50,327 nucleotides of DNA from Sulfurivirga sp964427185 (lineage in GTDB: Bacteria > Pseudomonadota > Gammaproteobacteria > Thiomicrospirales > Thiomicrospiraceae). A program made the translations under genes and the position numbers. This document shows, piece after piece, positions 16,478 through 25,394 of the stretch; positions within the stretch are counted from its first letter, which is position 1, and the number at the start of each line of letters is the position of its first letter. The notes under the pieces are model-generated. The model was not told where the DNA came from and searched no databases. It saw only the letters and a program-made list of their open reading frames with translations. The stretch spans positions 1-50,327 of the forward strand of contig CAYRSN010000009.1 in assembly GCA_964427185.1 (NCBI GenBank). The letters are read 5' to 3'.

Positions 16478-17854
16478 ATGATCAAAGCCATTATTCTTGC
16501 CGCTGGTAAAGGCACCCGTATGAAATCTCGCCTGCCCAAGGTTTTGCAACCCTTAGCCGGCAGGCCATTATTGCATTATGTTTTACAGACAGCATCCAGC
16601 GTGCCGGTACAGGAAAGCATTGTGGTCATAGGTCACGGTGCGGAGCAGGTCAAAGCCGCATTTTCCCATCTGCCGTTGACTTTTATCACCCAGCAAGTGC
16701 AGCTGGGTACAGGTCATGCCGTTGCCCAGGTCTTAAGTGAAATTCAGGATGAAGATGTGGCTTTAATACTGTATGGAGACGTGCCTCTGGTAGAGTCTGC
16801 TACCTTGCGGGATCTGGTACGGCTGGTGGATGAAGCGCATCCTTTAGCACTGCTGACGGCAGAGCTGGAGAACCCCACAGGTTATGGCCGCATTGTGCGC
16901 GACCAGCACAAGCAGGTCATTTCTATTGTGGAACAGAAAGATGCCACGCCTGAGCAGTTGGCAATTAAAGAAGTCAACACCGGCATGATGGCTGTTAAGG
17001 GTCACTGGTTGCGCACCTGGTTGGAGCGATTAGACAATGACAATGCCCAAGGTGAGTATTACCTGACAGATATCGTGCGCTTTTGTGTGGGAGATGGTTT
17101 TGAAATCCATACCACCACTGCATCTGATCCCATTGAAACCATGGGGGTAAATGATAAAACACAGCTGGCACAGCTGGAGCGAGCCTATCAGCGGCGGCAG
17201 GTGGCACGTCTGATGCGTGAAGGAGTGACGGTGATTGATCCTGAACGGGTGGATATTCGCGGCACGGTGACCGTAGGGCAAGATGTGACACTGGATGTGG
17301 GTGTGATACTGGAAGGCAGTGTGCACCTGGCCGATGGAGTATATGTAGGAGCGCACTGTTATTTAAAAGATACAGCCGTAGGAGAGGCATCAGAAATCCG
17401 TCCCTTCTCACATCTGGAGGGTGTCAAGCTGGAAGGGCATAACCAAATCGGCCCCTATGCCCGCCTGCGTCCGGGCACGGAGCTGGCCGAGCAGGTGCGT
17501 GTGGGCAATTTTGTGGAGCTGAAAAATGCTCAGGTAGCGACAAGCAGTAAGATCAACCACCTGGCCTATGTGGGGGATGCAACGGTGGGTAAAGATGTGA
17601 ATATTGGCGCTGGTGTGATTACCTGCAACTACGATGGTGCCAATAAACACCGCACCATCATCGGCGACAATGCCTTTATCGGTTCAGATACCCAGCTGGT
17701 GGCACCGGTCGCAATAGGCGCAGGTGCCACCATTGGCGCAGGCTCCACCATTACCAAGGATACCCCAGCCGGTGAGCTGACCCTCTCCCGCGCCAAGCAG
17801 GTCACCCTCAAAGGCTGGCAGCGCCCTACAAAGGATAAGCAAAATGGAAAGTGA
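16478..17854 (+). CDS. glmU: Bifunctional UDP-N-acetylglucosamine pyrophosphorylase / glucosamine-1-phosphate N-acetyltransferase GlmU
   Basis: 458 residues (E. coli 456). It acetylates GlcN-1-P and then forms UDP-GlcNAc, the precursor of peptidoglycan and lipid A. The N-terminal uridyltransferase starts with AIILAAGKGTRMKSRLPK. The C-terminal left-handed beta helix has hexapeptide repeats and the motif GAGVITCNYDGANKHRT near 390. The start ATG 16478 is set by GGAAG seven bases upstream; the frame is open farther upstream but runs into the terminator. Confidence 0.97.
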   Translation: MIKAIILAAGKGTRMKSRLPKVLQPLAGRPLLHYVLQTASSVPVQESIVVIGHGAEQVKAAFSHLPLTFITQQVQLGTGHAVAQVLSEIQDEDVALILYGDVPLVESATLRDLVRLVDEAHPLALLTAELENPTGYGRIVRDQHKQVISIVEQKDATPEQLAIKEVNTGMMAVKGHWLRTWLERLDNDNAQGEYYLTDIVRFCVGDGFEIHTTTASDPIETMGVNDKTQLAQLERAYQRRQVARLMREGVTVIDPERVDIRGTVTVGQDVTLDVGVILEGSVHLADGVYVGAHCYLKDTAVGEASEIRPFSHLEGVKLEGHNQIGPYARLRPGTELAEQVRVGNFVELKNAQVATSSKINHLAYVGDATVGKDVNIGAGVITCNYDGANKHRTIIGDNAFIGSDTQLVAPVAIGAGATIGAGSTITKDTPAGELTLSRAKQVTLKGWQRPTKDKQNGK

Positions 17855-18098
17855 TCTGAATGCTACGCAGTTTAGCTGTCTGCGTTTGCAGCTGGAGCAG
17901 GCACAGTGGGTATTGACAGCCACCGATGGCGGGCAAAATAACTTTGTCGGCTGGGAAGCGCATTACCGCTTTGAAAAGGCAGGTGCAGTGCTCACGCTGA
18001 TAGAAGGCGAACGCGCTGGGCAGGCCTACTATACCTATGAGGCTAATCCTAAGGCGCTGGTGCAGTTAAACGCGCTTTTAACACCATGTCAAAGCTAA
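17844..18098 (+). CDS. Small hypothetical protein between glmU and ubiA
   Basis: 84 residues; family not recognised. It overlaps the end of glmU by 11 bases and the start of ubiA by 13, which suggests translational coupling and a real gene. It has no membrane segment or signal peptide. The sequence contains several aromatic residues (WVLTATDGGQNNFVGWEAHYRF) and looks like a small beta-rich cytoplasmic protein. Confidence 0.6.
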   Translation: MESDLNATQFSCLRLQLEQAQWVLTATDGGQNNFVGWEAHYRFEKAGAVLTLIEGERAGQAYYTYEANPKALVQLNALLTPCQS

Positions 18099-18931
18099 AA
18101 GCCTATCTTCGCCTGATGCGACTGGATCGTCCGGTGGGGATCTGGCTGGTGCTGTGGCCTGCGCTGTGGGCCTTGTGGCTGGGCGCAGGTGGCCTGCCGG
18201 ATGCATGGACACTATTCGTGTTTGTGGCAGGCGCTGTTTTGATGCGTTCTGCCGGTTGCGTCATCAATGACTATGCCGACCGAAACTTTGATCCCCATGT
18301 CAAACGCACCTGCACCCGTCCGCTGGCTTGTGGCGAGATAGCACCCAAAGAAGCGCTGGTGCTGTTTGTGCTGCTGTGCCTGACGGCTTTTGCACTGGTG
18401 CTGACGCTGAACAGGCAGACAGTGCTGTGGTCGCTGGGAGCGGTGGTATTGGCCGCCCTTTATCCCTTTACCAAGCGCTGGACTTACTGGCCGCAGGCTT
18501 TTCTGGGTGCGGCTTTTGCCTGGGCGGTGCCCATGGGGTTTGCCGCCACACAGGGAGAAGTGCCAGCAGGTGCATGGCTCCTTTATGTCGCAGTGTTGGT
18601 CTGGGCGTTGATCTATGACACCTACTATGCGCTGGTGGATCGGGAAGATGATATTAAAATCGGCGTGAAATCCCCCGCTGCATTGTTGGGTAACAAAACA
18701 TTAACGGTGGTTGTTGGGTTGATAGCTGTTTTTCTGGCATTGATGATTTGGGCAGGGGTCGTGTTTGGGCTGAGCTGGGCTTATTATGTGGCACTGGGGC
18801 TTGTGGCAGGCTGGATGGCTTATCTGCATCGTTTGGCGCATAGCCGACCTTTTCGTGCCTTTTTACTCAGCCACTGGAGTGGAGTGATGATTTTAGCGGG
18901 AATTGCATTATCAGTATCTAATAATGCTTGA
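18086..18931 (+). CDS. ubiA: 4-hydroxybenzoate polyprenyltransferase UbiA
   Basis: 281 residues with eight or nine membrane helices. It joins the polyprenyl chain to 4-hydroxybenzoate in ubiquinone synthesis. Both Asp-rich metal/diphosphate sites are present: NDYADRNFD near residue 61 and DTYYALVDREDD near 178. ATG at 18086 overlaps the preceding small gene. Its substrate is made by UbiC, encoded 4 kb away on the other strand, unlike the E. coli ubiCA operon. Confidence 0.95.
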   Translation: MSKLKAYLRLMRLDRPVGIWLVLWPALWALWLGAGGLPDAWTLFVFVAGAVLMRSAGCVINDYADRNFDPHVKRTCTRPLACGEIAPKEALVLFVLLCLTAFALVLTLNRQTVLWSLGAVVLAALYPFTKRWTYWPQAFLGAAFAWAVPMGFAATQGEVPAGAWLLYVAVLVWALIYDTYYALVDREDDIKIGVKSPAALLGNKTLTVVVGLIAVFLALMIWAGVVFGLSWAYYVALGLVAGWMAYLHRLAHSRPFRAFLLSHWSGVMILAGIALSVSNNA

Positions 18932-18943
18932 GAAATGCACTGT

Positions 18944-18972
18944 TTGCCCGTTAAGATTAGCACAAGTATAAA
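18944..18972 (+). promoter_or_regulatory. Candidate sigma-70 promoter of the FIST-GGDEF-EAL gene
   Basis: TTGCCC (18944-18949) and TATAAA (18967-18972) with a 17-base spacer; four and five of six consensus matches. Transcription would start about ten bases before the ATG at 18989, giving a very short leader without a clear ribosome binding site. Confidence 0.5.
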
Positions 18973-18988
18973 AATAATTTGATGGGTC

Positions 18989-21900
18989 ATGCAGCTATAT
19001 AACATCATCGCTCACTCCCCAGAGGCCTTGGCGCAACAGCTGGAAAACCTGGCTTCAACCCATGGACTGGCGCAGCTTTTTGTTTCGGGCGATGCGCAGA
19101 CACTGCAGCGCTATGCTGAGCAAGTGCGAATCCAGTGTCCCACCCTTACATTGATCGGGGTTAGCGCCACACATATTATTGCCGACAGTACAACCCTGGA
19201 TGCCCCCTGCCTGTTATCAATACTGCCGGCACAGCAGTCGGCTTCCGTATGGTTTTTTGACAGTTATGACCCCCAGCAGCTTAAACATTTGAATCAAGCA
19301 CTGGCGCAATGCAGTGCCCAGGCAGTGGGCGTGATATTGAGCACACCGGGGTTTGATGCCTTGGATCAGCTACTGGCGGATATTCAGGTGGGTGATCTGC
19401 CGGTTGCAGGCGGCTTGGCTGTGCCCGCAACAGAGACATCACCGGCGTATGTGCTGGCAGGTGAGTATTGCATGGAAAAAGGCTGTGTTTTTGCGCTGAT
19501 GGAGGTCAATCAGGATACTCAGCCGATAACAGGCTATCAGTTTGGCTGGCAGCCGATTTCCATGCCCGCATTGGTAACCCATTCGGAAGGCAAGCGGGTT
19601 CACACGCTAAATTATAAAAAAGTTGCGCAATTTTATCGGGATAAGCTGGGTGATCAGATTACCGCAGAGCAGGGGTTGGAGTTTCCTCTGTTGCTGCAGG
19701 CGGAAGGGGGTATGCAGCTGGCGCGTACACCTTTGGAAGTTCATGAGGACGGCAGTTTTACATTTGCCGGCAGTGTGCCGGAAGGTCAGTTCGTTAAGCT
19801 TTCGTTCGGTAATCGAACCCGGTTGATTGATCAGAGTATTTATGAAACCCCAAAGGCAAGCGGTTCTTCTTTTATCTACTCCTGTATGGGGCGGCGGGCG
19901 TTTTTGGGCGCGGAAGAGATTGAGCATACATTGTTGCCTTTTTCGCAGCATGCCAATTGCGGCTTTTTTACTTTGGGTGAAATTCTGAATTGGAATCAGC
20001 GTTTGCGTCTGTTTAATGAAACGACCACTTATATCCAGCTGAACAGAGCTGATCAACCACCGACATACTATCCCCGTACAGATCAGACAAGGGTCGGTCA
20101 GGTGCAGGATGCACTGGTTAACCTGTTGAATTTTCAGCAAAACCGCTTTCAGCAGTTTAAAGCACTGGTGGATCGAGGCGGTTTTGCCCTAGTGCGTCTG
20201 GCGCGGGATGAGCAGGGGCTTTGGCGCCCTATCGATGCATCACCACAGGTGGAAACCTTTCTGGGCATGGATATGCAGGCACTGATCCAGGCGCGCCTGC
20301 CGGTGACGGAATGGTTTGTGGCCGGTACGGATATGGCGTTCCGTTCATTCATTGCTTCCATCGATCAGTTTGAAGTGTTTGAGCCAGTACGTTTTGTGCA
20401 AACGGATGTGTCTGCGCGGATCTATGCCATGCGCAATGAGCCAGCCATACTGGATCTGCTCATTGAAAACCTGCAGGATGAAACACGCCTGAATGAGCTG
20501 ATCAGTATGTTTGCCACCGGCCCTGTGGTGATGACAGAGCGCAACCTGGCACAGTGGCAGCTGGCTTATGTGTCGCCCAATATCGAACGGGTGTTAAATC
20601 TGTCCTACAATGACTTAACGCAACATGGACAGTGCCTGTGGGATTTTCTCCACCCGATGGACAAAGCCAAGTTCCGTCAGCAGCTGGATAATACACTGGC
20701 GGAACAGCTGCGGGATGTGGAGTTTCTGTATCGTATCGTGGATCAGCAAGGGCAGCAGCATTGGGTGCAGGACTATACGCATGTCGTGTATGAGCAGGGC
20801 GTGGCTAAAAAGGTATACAGCTTTCTGTTGGATGTGACCCATGCAATAGAGGCAACAGAGGCTTTGAAAAAAGAGAAGCAGCAGGCCATCTGGAGTGCGG
20901 CACACGACCCGTTGACAGGCCTGTACAACCGTGCCTTTGTAGAAGAAGCACTACAGAAAATCATCTATGCACAGCAACGCAAGCCAGAGTTTGCCGCGCT
21001 GCACTTTATTGATTTGGATAACTTCAAAGATATCAATGACGTTCATGGGCATACTGTCGGCGATGCGGTATTGATTGAGATTGCCAAGCGCCTGCGTAAG
21101 CTGTGCCGTCGCTCCGATGTGATTGCTCGGTTTGGCGGGGATGAGTTTCTGGTGATTCAGCAGCTTTATACCAAAGATGCCCAAAAAGCACATGAAGGTG
21201 CGGAGAACCTGGCCAATAAGCTTTTGAATGCGCTGGAAACCCCGGTTCAGGTGGATGATAAGCAATTCACACTCTCCGGCAGTATTGGGGTCGTGCTCTT
21301 TGAAGATGCGACGGCGCAAGGTATGGAGAGTACTGAAACCATTATCCGTTATGCGGATACCAGCATGCATGTGGCCAAGCGCCAGGGTAAAGGTAGGATT
21401 ATCTTCTTTGATGAACAGACACAGCAGGAAGAAGAAGCGCGTTTGGTCAAGCTGTCCGCCTTGAAAGAAGCACTGCAGACAGAACAAGGCCTGTGGTTGG
21501 CTTACCAGCCGCAAGTTAAGGTCATGCCTGAAGGATTCGAGCCGATTGGCGCAGAAGTATTGGTGCGCTGGGACAGTGAGCAATGGGGGTCGGTTTCCCC
21601 GGGTGAATTTATTCCACTGGCCGAGGGCAGCGGCTTGATTGCACCATTGGGCAACTGGGTCATGCAACAGGCCATTAAACAGCTGGCGCAGTGGCGGGCT
21701 GACGGCATCGTGGGGAACGACTTCGTTTTAAGTATCAATATCAGCGCTCCGCAGTTTCATGAAGAAAAATTTGTAGAGAATGTACAGGCACTGTGTGCAT
21801 CGGCCGGGCTGCCGCCTCAGGCGCTTTGCTTGGAGCTGACAGAGCGTATCGTTTATGGCGATGCGGGCGATACTCTGAAAAAAGTTGCCGCCCTGCATGA

Positions 21901-22249
21901 AAGAGGCTTCCATATTTCGCTGGATGATTTCGGCACCGGGTACTCTTCGCTTTCCTATCTGAAGCAGCTTAAGCTGGACGAGCTGAAAGTGGATCAGAGT
22001 TTTGTGCGCGACCTGCTGACCGATGAAAGCGATGAAGTGCTGGTGCGTACCATTATCAGCCTGGGGCAGAATTTCGGGCTGAAAGTTGTAGCCGAAGGCA
22101 CGGAAAACAAAGCGGTTGTAGATAAGTTGGCCGAGTTAGGCTGCACCCTGTTCCAAGGCTATTATTTTGCCCGACCCATGTCCAGTGCAGCGTTAACAGA
22201 CTGGCTGCAACAGCATACCGCTACTGCAACGCCTGAGGCATCGGGCTGA
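18989..22249 (+). CDS. FIST sensor / PAS / GGDEF / EAL cyclic-di-GMP signalling protein
   Basis: 1086 residues without membrane segments. Residues about 20-210 and 215-375 resemble FIST N and C domains, a ligand-sensing module, with the CMGRRAFLG region near 295. One or two PAS-like regions follow (about 390-620, the clearer one containing WVQDYTHVVYEQG). The GGDEF domain (about 640-805) has RFGGDEF near residue 713 and the typical DPLTGLYNRAF. The EAL domain (about 825-1075) has AEVLVRW near 853, SINISAPQF, ELTERIVYGD, DDFGTGYSSLSYL near 978 and VVAEGTE. Catalytic signatures of both cyclase and phosphodiesterase look intact. It probably tunes c-di-GMP in response to a small cytoplasmic ligand. 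The 3' end overlaps the convergent gene by 29 bases. Confidence 0.9.
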   Translation: MQLYNIIAHSPEALAQQLENLASTHGLAQLFVSGDAQTLQRYAEQVRIQCPTLTLIGVSATHIIADSTTLDAPCLLSILPAQQSASVWFFDSYDPQQLKHLNQALAQCSAQAVGVILSTPGFDALDQLLADIQVGDLPVAGGLAVPATETSPAYVLAGEYCMEKGCVFALMEVNQDTQPITGYQFGWQPISMPALVTHSEGKRVHTLNYKKVAQFYRDKLGDQITAEQGLEFPLLLQAEGGMQLARTPLEVHEDGSFTFAGSVPEGQFVKLSFGNRTRLIDQSIYETPKASGSSFIYSCMGRRAFLGAEEIEHTLLPFSQHANCGFFTLGEILNWNQRLRLFNETTTYIQLNRADQPPTYYPRTDQTRVGQVQDALVNLLNFQQNRFQQFKALVDRGGFALVRLARDEQGLWRPIDASPQVETFLGMDMQALIQARLPVTEWFVAGTDMAFRSFIASIDQFEVFEPVRFVQTDVSARIYAMRNEPAILDLLIENLQDETRLNELISMFATGPVVMTERNLAQWQLAYVSPNIERVLNLSYNDLTQHGQCLWDFLHPMDKAKFRQQLDNTLAEQLRDVEFLYRIVDQQGQQHWVQDYTHVVYEQGVAKKVYSFLLDVTHAIEATEALKKEKQQAIWSAAHDPLTGLYNRAFVEEALQKIIYAQQRKPEFAALHFIDLDNFKDINDVHGHTVGDAVLIEIAKRLRKLCRRSDVIARFGGDEFLVIQQLYTKDAQKAHEGAENLANKLLNALETPVQVDDKQFTLSGSIGVVLFEDATAQGMESTETIIRYADTSMHVAKRQGKGRIIFFDEQTQQEEEARLVKLSALKEALQTEQGLWLAYQPQVKVMPEGFEPIGAEVLVRWDSEQWGSVSPGEFIPLAEGSGLIAPLGNWVMQQAIKQLAQWRADGIVGNDFVLSINISAPQFHEEKFVENVQALCASAGLPPQALCLELTERIVYGDAGDTLKKVAALHERGFHISLDDFGTGYSSLSYLKQLKLDELKVDQSFVRDLLTDESDEVLVRTIISLGQNFGLKVVAEGTENKAVVDKLAELGCTLFQGYYFARPMSSAALTDWLQQHTATATPEASG

Positions 22250-22856
22250 GTATTTCCTCCTCCAGCGCCCACTGTGTGGAAGGCAGCACCTGATAGATCA
22301 GTTTCAGCAGCATGTGGTTCACCTCAGGGGTATAGGGCAGCACAATGCCCTGCCCGCGGGCAGGCTTGAGGATCAGCCGCTTCCCGGGCGTGTCATACTG
22401 TGCTTCTGTCAGCAGAATAGGGGCTTTGCCCAGTGGATAGACCAGAGGCGAGCTGTCAGCTGACTGCTCCAAGGGAGGTTGTTTTTCCGGGGTTAACTGC
22501 TGATCCAGCGCCGCTTCTACTGCTGGCGGCTCGGCAAATCGCTCACCGGTGGTGGGGTGCACGCCCTGCAGTACGGGCAGCAGCAGCTTCAGGTAACGGC
22601 GCGTGACCCAGGCGCGGTAGAGCTTGTCCCCGCCCNNNNNNNNNNNNNNNNNNNNNNNNNNNNNNNNNNNNNNNNNNNNNNNNNNNNNNNNNNNNNNNNN
22701 NNNNNNNNNNNNNNNNNNNNNNNNNNNNNNNNNNNGCTTCAGGTAACGGCGCGTGACCCAGGCGCGGTAGAGCTTGTCCCCGCCCCGTAGTTTAAGCAGC
22801 AGGCGGTCTTCATTCGGCACAAAGTTCAGTTGGATTTGATCAAGCGAGTCACTCAT
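22221..22856 (-). CDS. Hypothetical protein downstream of ubiC, interrupted by an assembly gap
   Basis: Family not recognised. As drawn the frame contains 100 N and a duplicated 50 bp. If the gap and one copy are removed the frame stays open and encodes about 161 residues starting MSDSLDQIQLNFVPNEDRL. A Trp/Arg/Leu-rich first third contains YRAWVTRRYLKLLLPVLQG; a Pro/Glu-rich middle is followed by KPARGQGIVLPYTPEVNHMLLKLI. Its ATG overlaps the ubiC stop by eight bases, so it is the last gene of the spoT-ridA-recG-ubiC run. There is no signal peptide. The 3' end overlaps the convergent FIST gene by 29 bases. Confidence 0.6.
   Translation of the reverse strand: MSDSLDQIQLNFVPNEDRLLLKLRGGDKLYRAWVTRRYLKXXXXXXXXXXXXXXXXXXXXXXXXXXXXXXXXXXGGDKLYRAWVTRRYLKLLLPVLQGVHPTTGERFAEPPAVEAALDQQLTPEKQPPLEQSADSSPLVYPLGKAPILLTEAQYDTPGKRLILKPARGQGIVLPYTPEVNHMLLKLIYQVLPSTQWALEEEILSPMPQALQ
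22586..22785. other. Assembly gap flanked by 50-bp duplicate
   Basis: 100 N at 22636-22735. The 50 bases before (22586-22635) and after (22736-22785) are identical. Collapsing them restores a continuous frame, so this is an unmerged contig overlap and not a biological repeat. Confidence 0.93.
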
Positions 22857-23334
22857 AAAAAAGAAATACCTCCGTTAATAGCAGCGGAAAATCATATTGG
22901 TAAAGTATACGCCACCTTCCCCAGCGGTTATGCCATACAGGGGTCTCCCCTTTTTTCTGATTTTCGAAAATTTTTCCTTGTGAAAATGCGGTGCTTTTAA
23001 GGTTTTTTAGGCCAAAAAGCAGGTTTCCAAGGGGTTTTTGACCGATTTTGGGTACTTTTTGCCATGGATTGGCGGGATTTTGCATCTCTGGAATGCAGGT
23101 GCGCGCCCAAAGTAGTGGTGTGCCGGTTTCTTGCTGACGTAGAATGACTTCTCGCACCCAAGCGTGCTGCGTGTCCAGTGCCTGCTGTTCATAAGGATAT
23201 AGTGGTGCTTCACCTTCAAACTGGATATCTACATTTATTGCGCCAAAGTTGGCCTCCAGCCGTGCGGTAAGGCTGCCGGTCTCAGCCAGCCAGCTGTGCA
23301 GTGCAGCAGGCGGTTGTGCGGGTTCCCAGTTCAT
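22849..23334 (-). CDS. ubiC: Chorismate--pyruvate lyase UbiC
   Basis: 161 residues (E. coli 165). It splits chorismate to 4-hydroxybenzoate, the first step of ubiquinone synthesis. WVREVIL, LWARTCIP with Arg78 (E. coli Arg76), KPLGNLLF and LLLTEVFL with Glu155 match the family's active-site segments. The ATG at 23334 overlaps the recG stop (ATGA). Residues 119-132, between the PLGNLLF helix and the WGRWRIL strand, have no counterpart in my memory of the E. coli protein. They are encoded by an antisense copy of the dispersed repeat, so the repeat appears to have inserted in frame into a surface loop. Confidence 0.92.
   Translation of the reverse strand: MNWEPAQPPAALHSWLAETGSLTARLEANFGAINVDIQFEGEAPLYPYEQQALDTQHAWVREVILRQQETGTPLLWARTCIPEMQNPANPWQKVPKIGQKPLGNLLFGLKNLKSTAFSQGKIFENQKKGETPVWHNRWGRWRILYQYDFPLLLTEVFLFYE
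22941..22980 (+). repeat. Dispersed 40-bp repeat, copy 2 (antisense inside ubiC)
   Basis: GGGTCTCCCC, T6, then the perfect AT-rich inverted repeat ATTTTCGAAAAT and TTTTTCCTTG. It lies within the ubiC frame but reads on the opposite strand to the gene, encoding residues 119-132. Confidence 0.65.
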
Positions 23335-25394
23335 GCCAGTGCGTAGTCCTCTTTCTGCCCGATCCAGCGCTGTTTGAGCGGTGTGATATGTTGTGGGTAC
23401 TCCGCTAACAGTTGTTGTGCCCACTGCTTGGCGGTGGGGAGCAGGGCTTCATCTCTGGGAAGCTGAGCCAGGCGGAACTGTAATGCGCCCGTTTGGCGGG
23501 TGCCCAGTACCTCCCCGGGGCCACGAATTTTAAGGTCTTCTTCGGCAATGCGGAAGCCGTCGGTGGTTTCGCGCATCACCTGCAGGCGGCGTTTGGCGGT
23601 TTCAGACAGAGGGGGTTGATAGAGTAGCACGCAGTGGCTCTGTGCCGCGCCCCGCCCAACCCGTCCGCGCAGCTGATGCAGCTGAGCCAGCCCAAGCCGT
23701 TCGGCGTTTTCGATGACCATGAGGGTGGCATTAGGCACATTCACGCCGACCTCAATGACGGTGGTGGCCACCAGCAGTTGCAGCTCGCCTGCCTTGAAGG
23801 CTTGCATGACGGCTTCCTTATCCTGCGGTTTCATACGGCCATGCACCAGACCTACTTTCAGTTCAGAGTAGCGCTCGGAAAACTGCTGGGCGGTGACTTG
23901 TGCCGCCTGCGCATCCAGCGCTTCGCTTTCTTCAATCAGTGGACAGACCCAGTAGGCCTGCACGCCTTCACGGCAGCGCTGGGCGAGGTGTTCCATGACC
24001 TCTTCCCGTTTGGCCATGCTGAGCACGGCAGTGTGCACCGGCTTACGCCCGGGCGGCAGCTCGTCAATAACGGAGACATCCAGATCGCCATAGGCGGCCA
24101 TGGCAAGCGTGCGGGGAATGGGGGTGGCGGTCATGATCAGCTGATGAGGATGCTGCTCTGCCTCCAGCCCCTTCTGGTGCAGGGCAAGGCGCTGGTGTAC
24201 ACCGAAGCGGTGCTGTTCGTCAATGATCACCAGCCCGAGCGTGTGGAAATTGACTTCTTTTTGAAACAGGGCATGGGTGCCAATAATGACTTTGGCCTCG
24301 CCGGAGGCGATGGCAGCCAGCTGGGCTTTGCGTTCGGCAGTTTTCATGCTGCCGCTGAGCCAGGCCACGGGCACGCCCAGCGGTTCAAGCCACTCAGTGA
24401 AGTGGTTGCGATGCTGTTCGGCGAGGATTTCGGTCGGTGCCATGACAGCCGACTGAAAGCCTGCATCGACAGCCTGCAGGGCGGCCAGCGCGGCAATAAT
24501 GGTTTTGCCTGAGCCCACATCTCCCTGTACCAGCCGCTGCATGGGGTGGGTTTGTTGTAAATCACGCTGAACTTCATGCATGACGCGTTTTTGTGCCCCA
24601 GTCAGCTCAAAAGGCAGGGAGGCCAGCAGGGCATTGACCAGTCGGCTGGGAGGCATGGCGGGGGCTTTGAGCGCTTGCTTTTGCGCCCGCAGCTGTGCCA
24701 GCCCCAGCTGGTGGGCGATCAGCTCTTCCAGTATGAGCCGTTGTTGAGCAGGGTGGTGCATATCTATCAGGGCGAGCAGGTCATCGTCAGGCTGGGGGCG
24801 GTGGAGGGTGTGCAAGGCGGTATGGATGTCCGGCAACTGTTTGTCTTTCAGGAGTGTGTCGGGCAGCAGCTCAGGCAGGGGGTATTGTACCAGCAGGCGC
24901 AGCGCCTGGTCGGTGAGCTTGAGCCAGGTGGTTTGTCCGAGCCCTTCTGTGGAGGGATAGACTGGGGTAAGCGTCTCTTCCAGCGGAGGGGCGTTGTGCG
25001 GATCGAAGAGGCGGTATTGAGGGTGGACGATTTCCAGCCCGGTGGGTCCGGGGCGCACTTCGCCATAGGCGCGGATGTGTTTGCCGCGCACAAACTGCTG
25101 CGCCTGGTGGTGGTTGAAGTGGAAAAAGCGCAGGGTGAGCGCCCCGTTGTCCAGTGTCACCAGCAGGCTGGGTTTACGCCCCTGGCGGTATTGCACGGAG
25201 GTGATCTGCCCTTCCACCTGCTGTTCCTGAAAGGGTGTAAGCGCCTGCAGAGGGGTGAGGCGGGTTTTATCCTGATAGCGGTAGGGCAGATGAAACAGCA
25301 CATCCTGTACAGTGTGCAAGCCCAGTGCGGCCAGTTTATGCGCCTGTTTTTCGCCCACGCCTTTAAGGGCGGTGAGCTTGAGGGTATCCAGCAT
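23331..25394 (-). CDS. recG: ATP-dependent DNA helicase RecG
   Basis: 687 residues (E. coli 693). It reverses stalled replication forks and processes branched DNA. The N-terminal wedge/OB domain includes LPYRYQDKT; Walker A GDVGSGKT is near residue 292, Walker B-like DEQHRFGV near 391, and helicase motifs TATPIPRTLAM and QLRGRVGRG follow. The ATG overlaps the ridA stop by one base (TGATG), and the stop overlaps the ubiC start. The spoT-recG neighbourhood is typical of gammaproteobacteria. Confidence 0.97.
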   Translation of the reverse strand: MLDTLKLTALKGVGEKQAHKLAALGLHTVQDVLFHLPYRYQDKTRLTPLQALTPFQEQQVEGQITSVQYRQGRKPSLLVTLDNGALTLRFFHFNHHQAQQFVRGKHIRAYGEVRPGPTGLEIVHPQYRLFDPHNAPPLEETLTPVYPSTEGLGQTTWLKLTDQALRLLVQYPLPELLPDTLLKDKQLPDIHTALHTLHRPQPDDDLLALIDMHHPAQQRLILEELIAHQLGLAQLRAQKQALKAPAMPPSRLVNALLASLPFELTGAQKRVMHEVQRDLQQTHPMQRLVQGDVGSGKTIIAALAALQAVDAGFQSAVMAPTEILAEQHRNHFTEWLEPLGVPVAWLSGSMKTAERKAQLAAIASGEAKVIIGTHALFQKEVNFHTLGLVIIDEQHRFGVHQRLALHQKGLEAEQHPHQLIMTATPIPRTLAMAAYGDLDVSVIDELPPGRKPVHTAVLSMAKREEVMEHLAQRCREGVQAYWVCPLIEESEALDAQAAQVTAQQFSERYSELKVGLVHGRMKPQDKEAVMQAFKAGELQLLVATTVIEVGVNVPNATLMVIENAERLGLAQLHQLRGRVGRGAAQSHCVLLYQPPLSETAKRRLQVMRETTDGFRIAEEDLKIRGPGEVLGTRQTGALQFRLAQLPRDEALLPTAKQWAQQLLAEYPQHITPLKQRWIGQKEDYALA

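Noticed and set aside
22586..22785. 50-bp direct repeat as a possible recombination or attachment site
   Set aside because: It flanks exactly 100 N and collapsing it restores a reading frame; assembly artefact.
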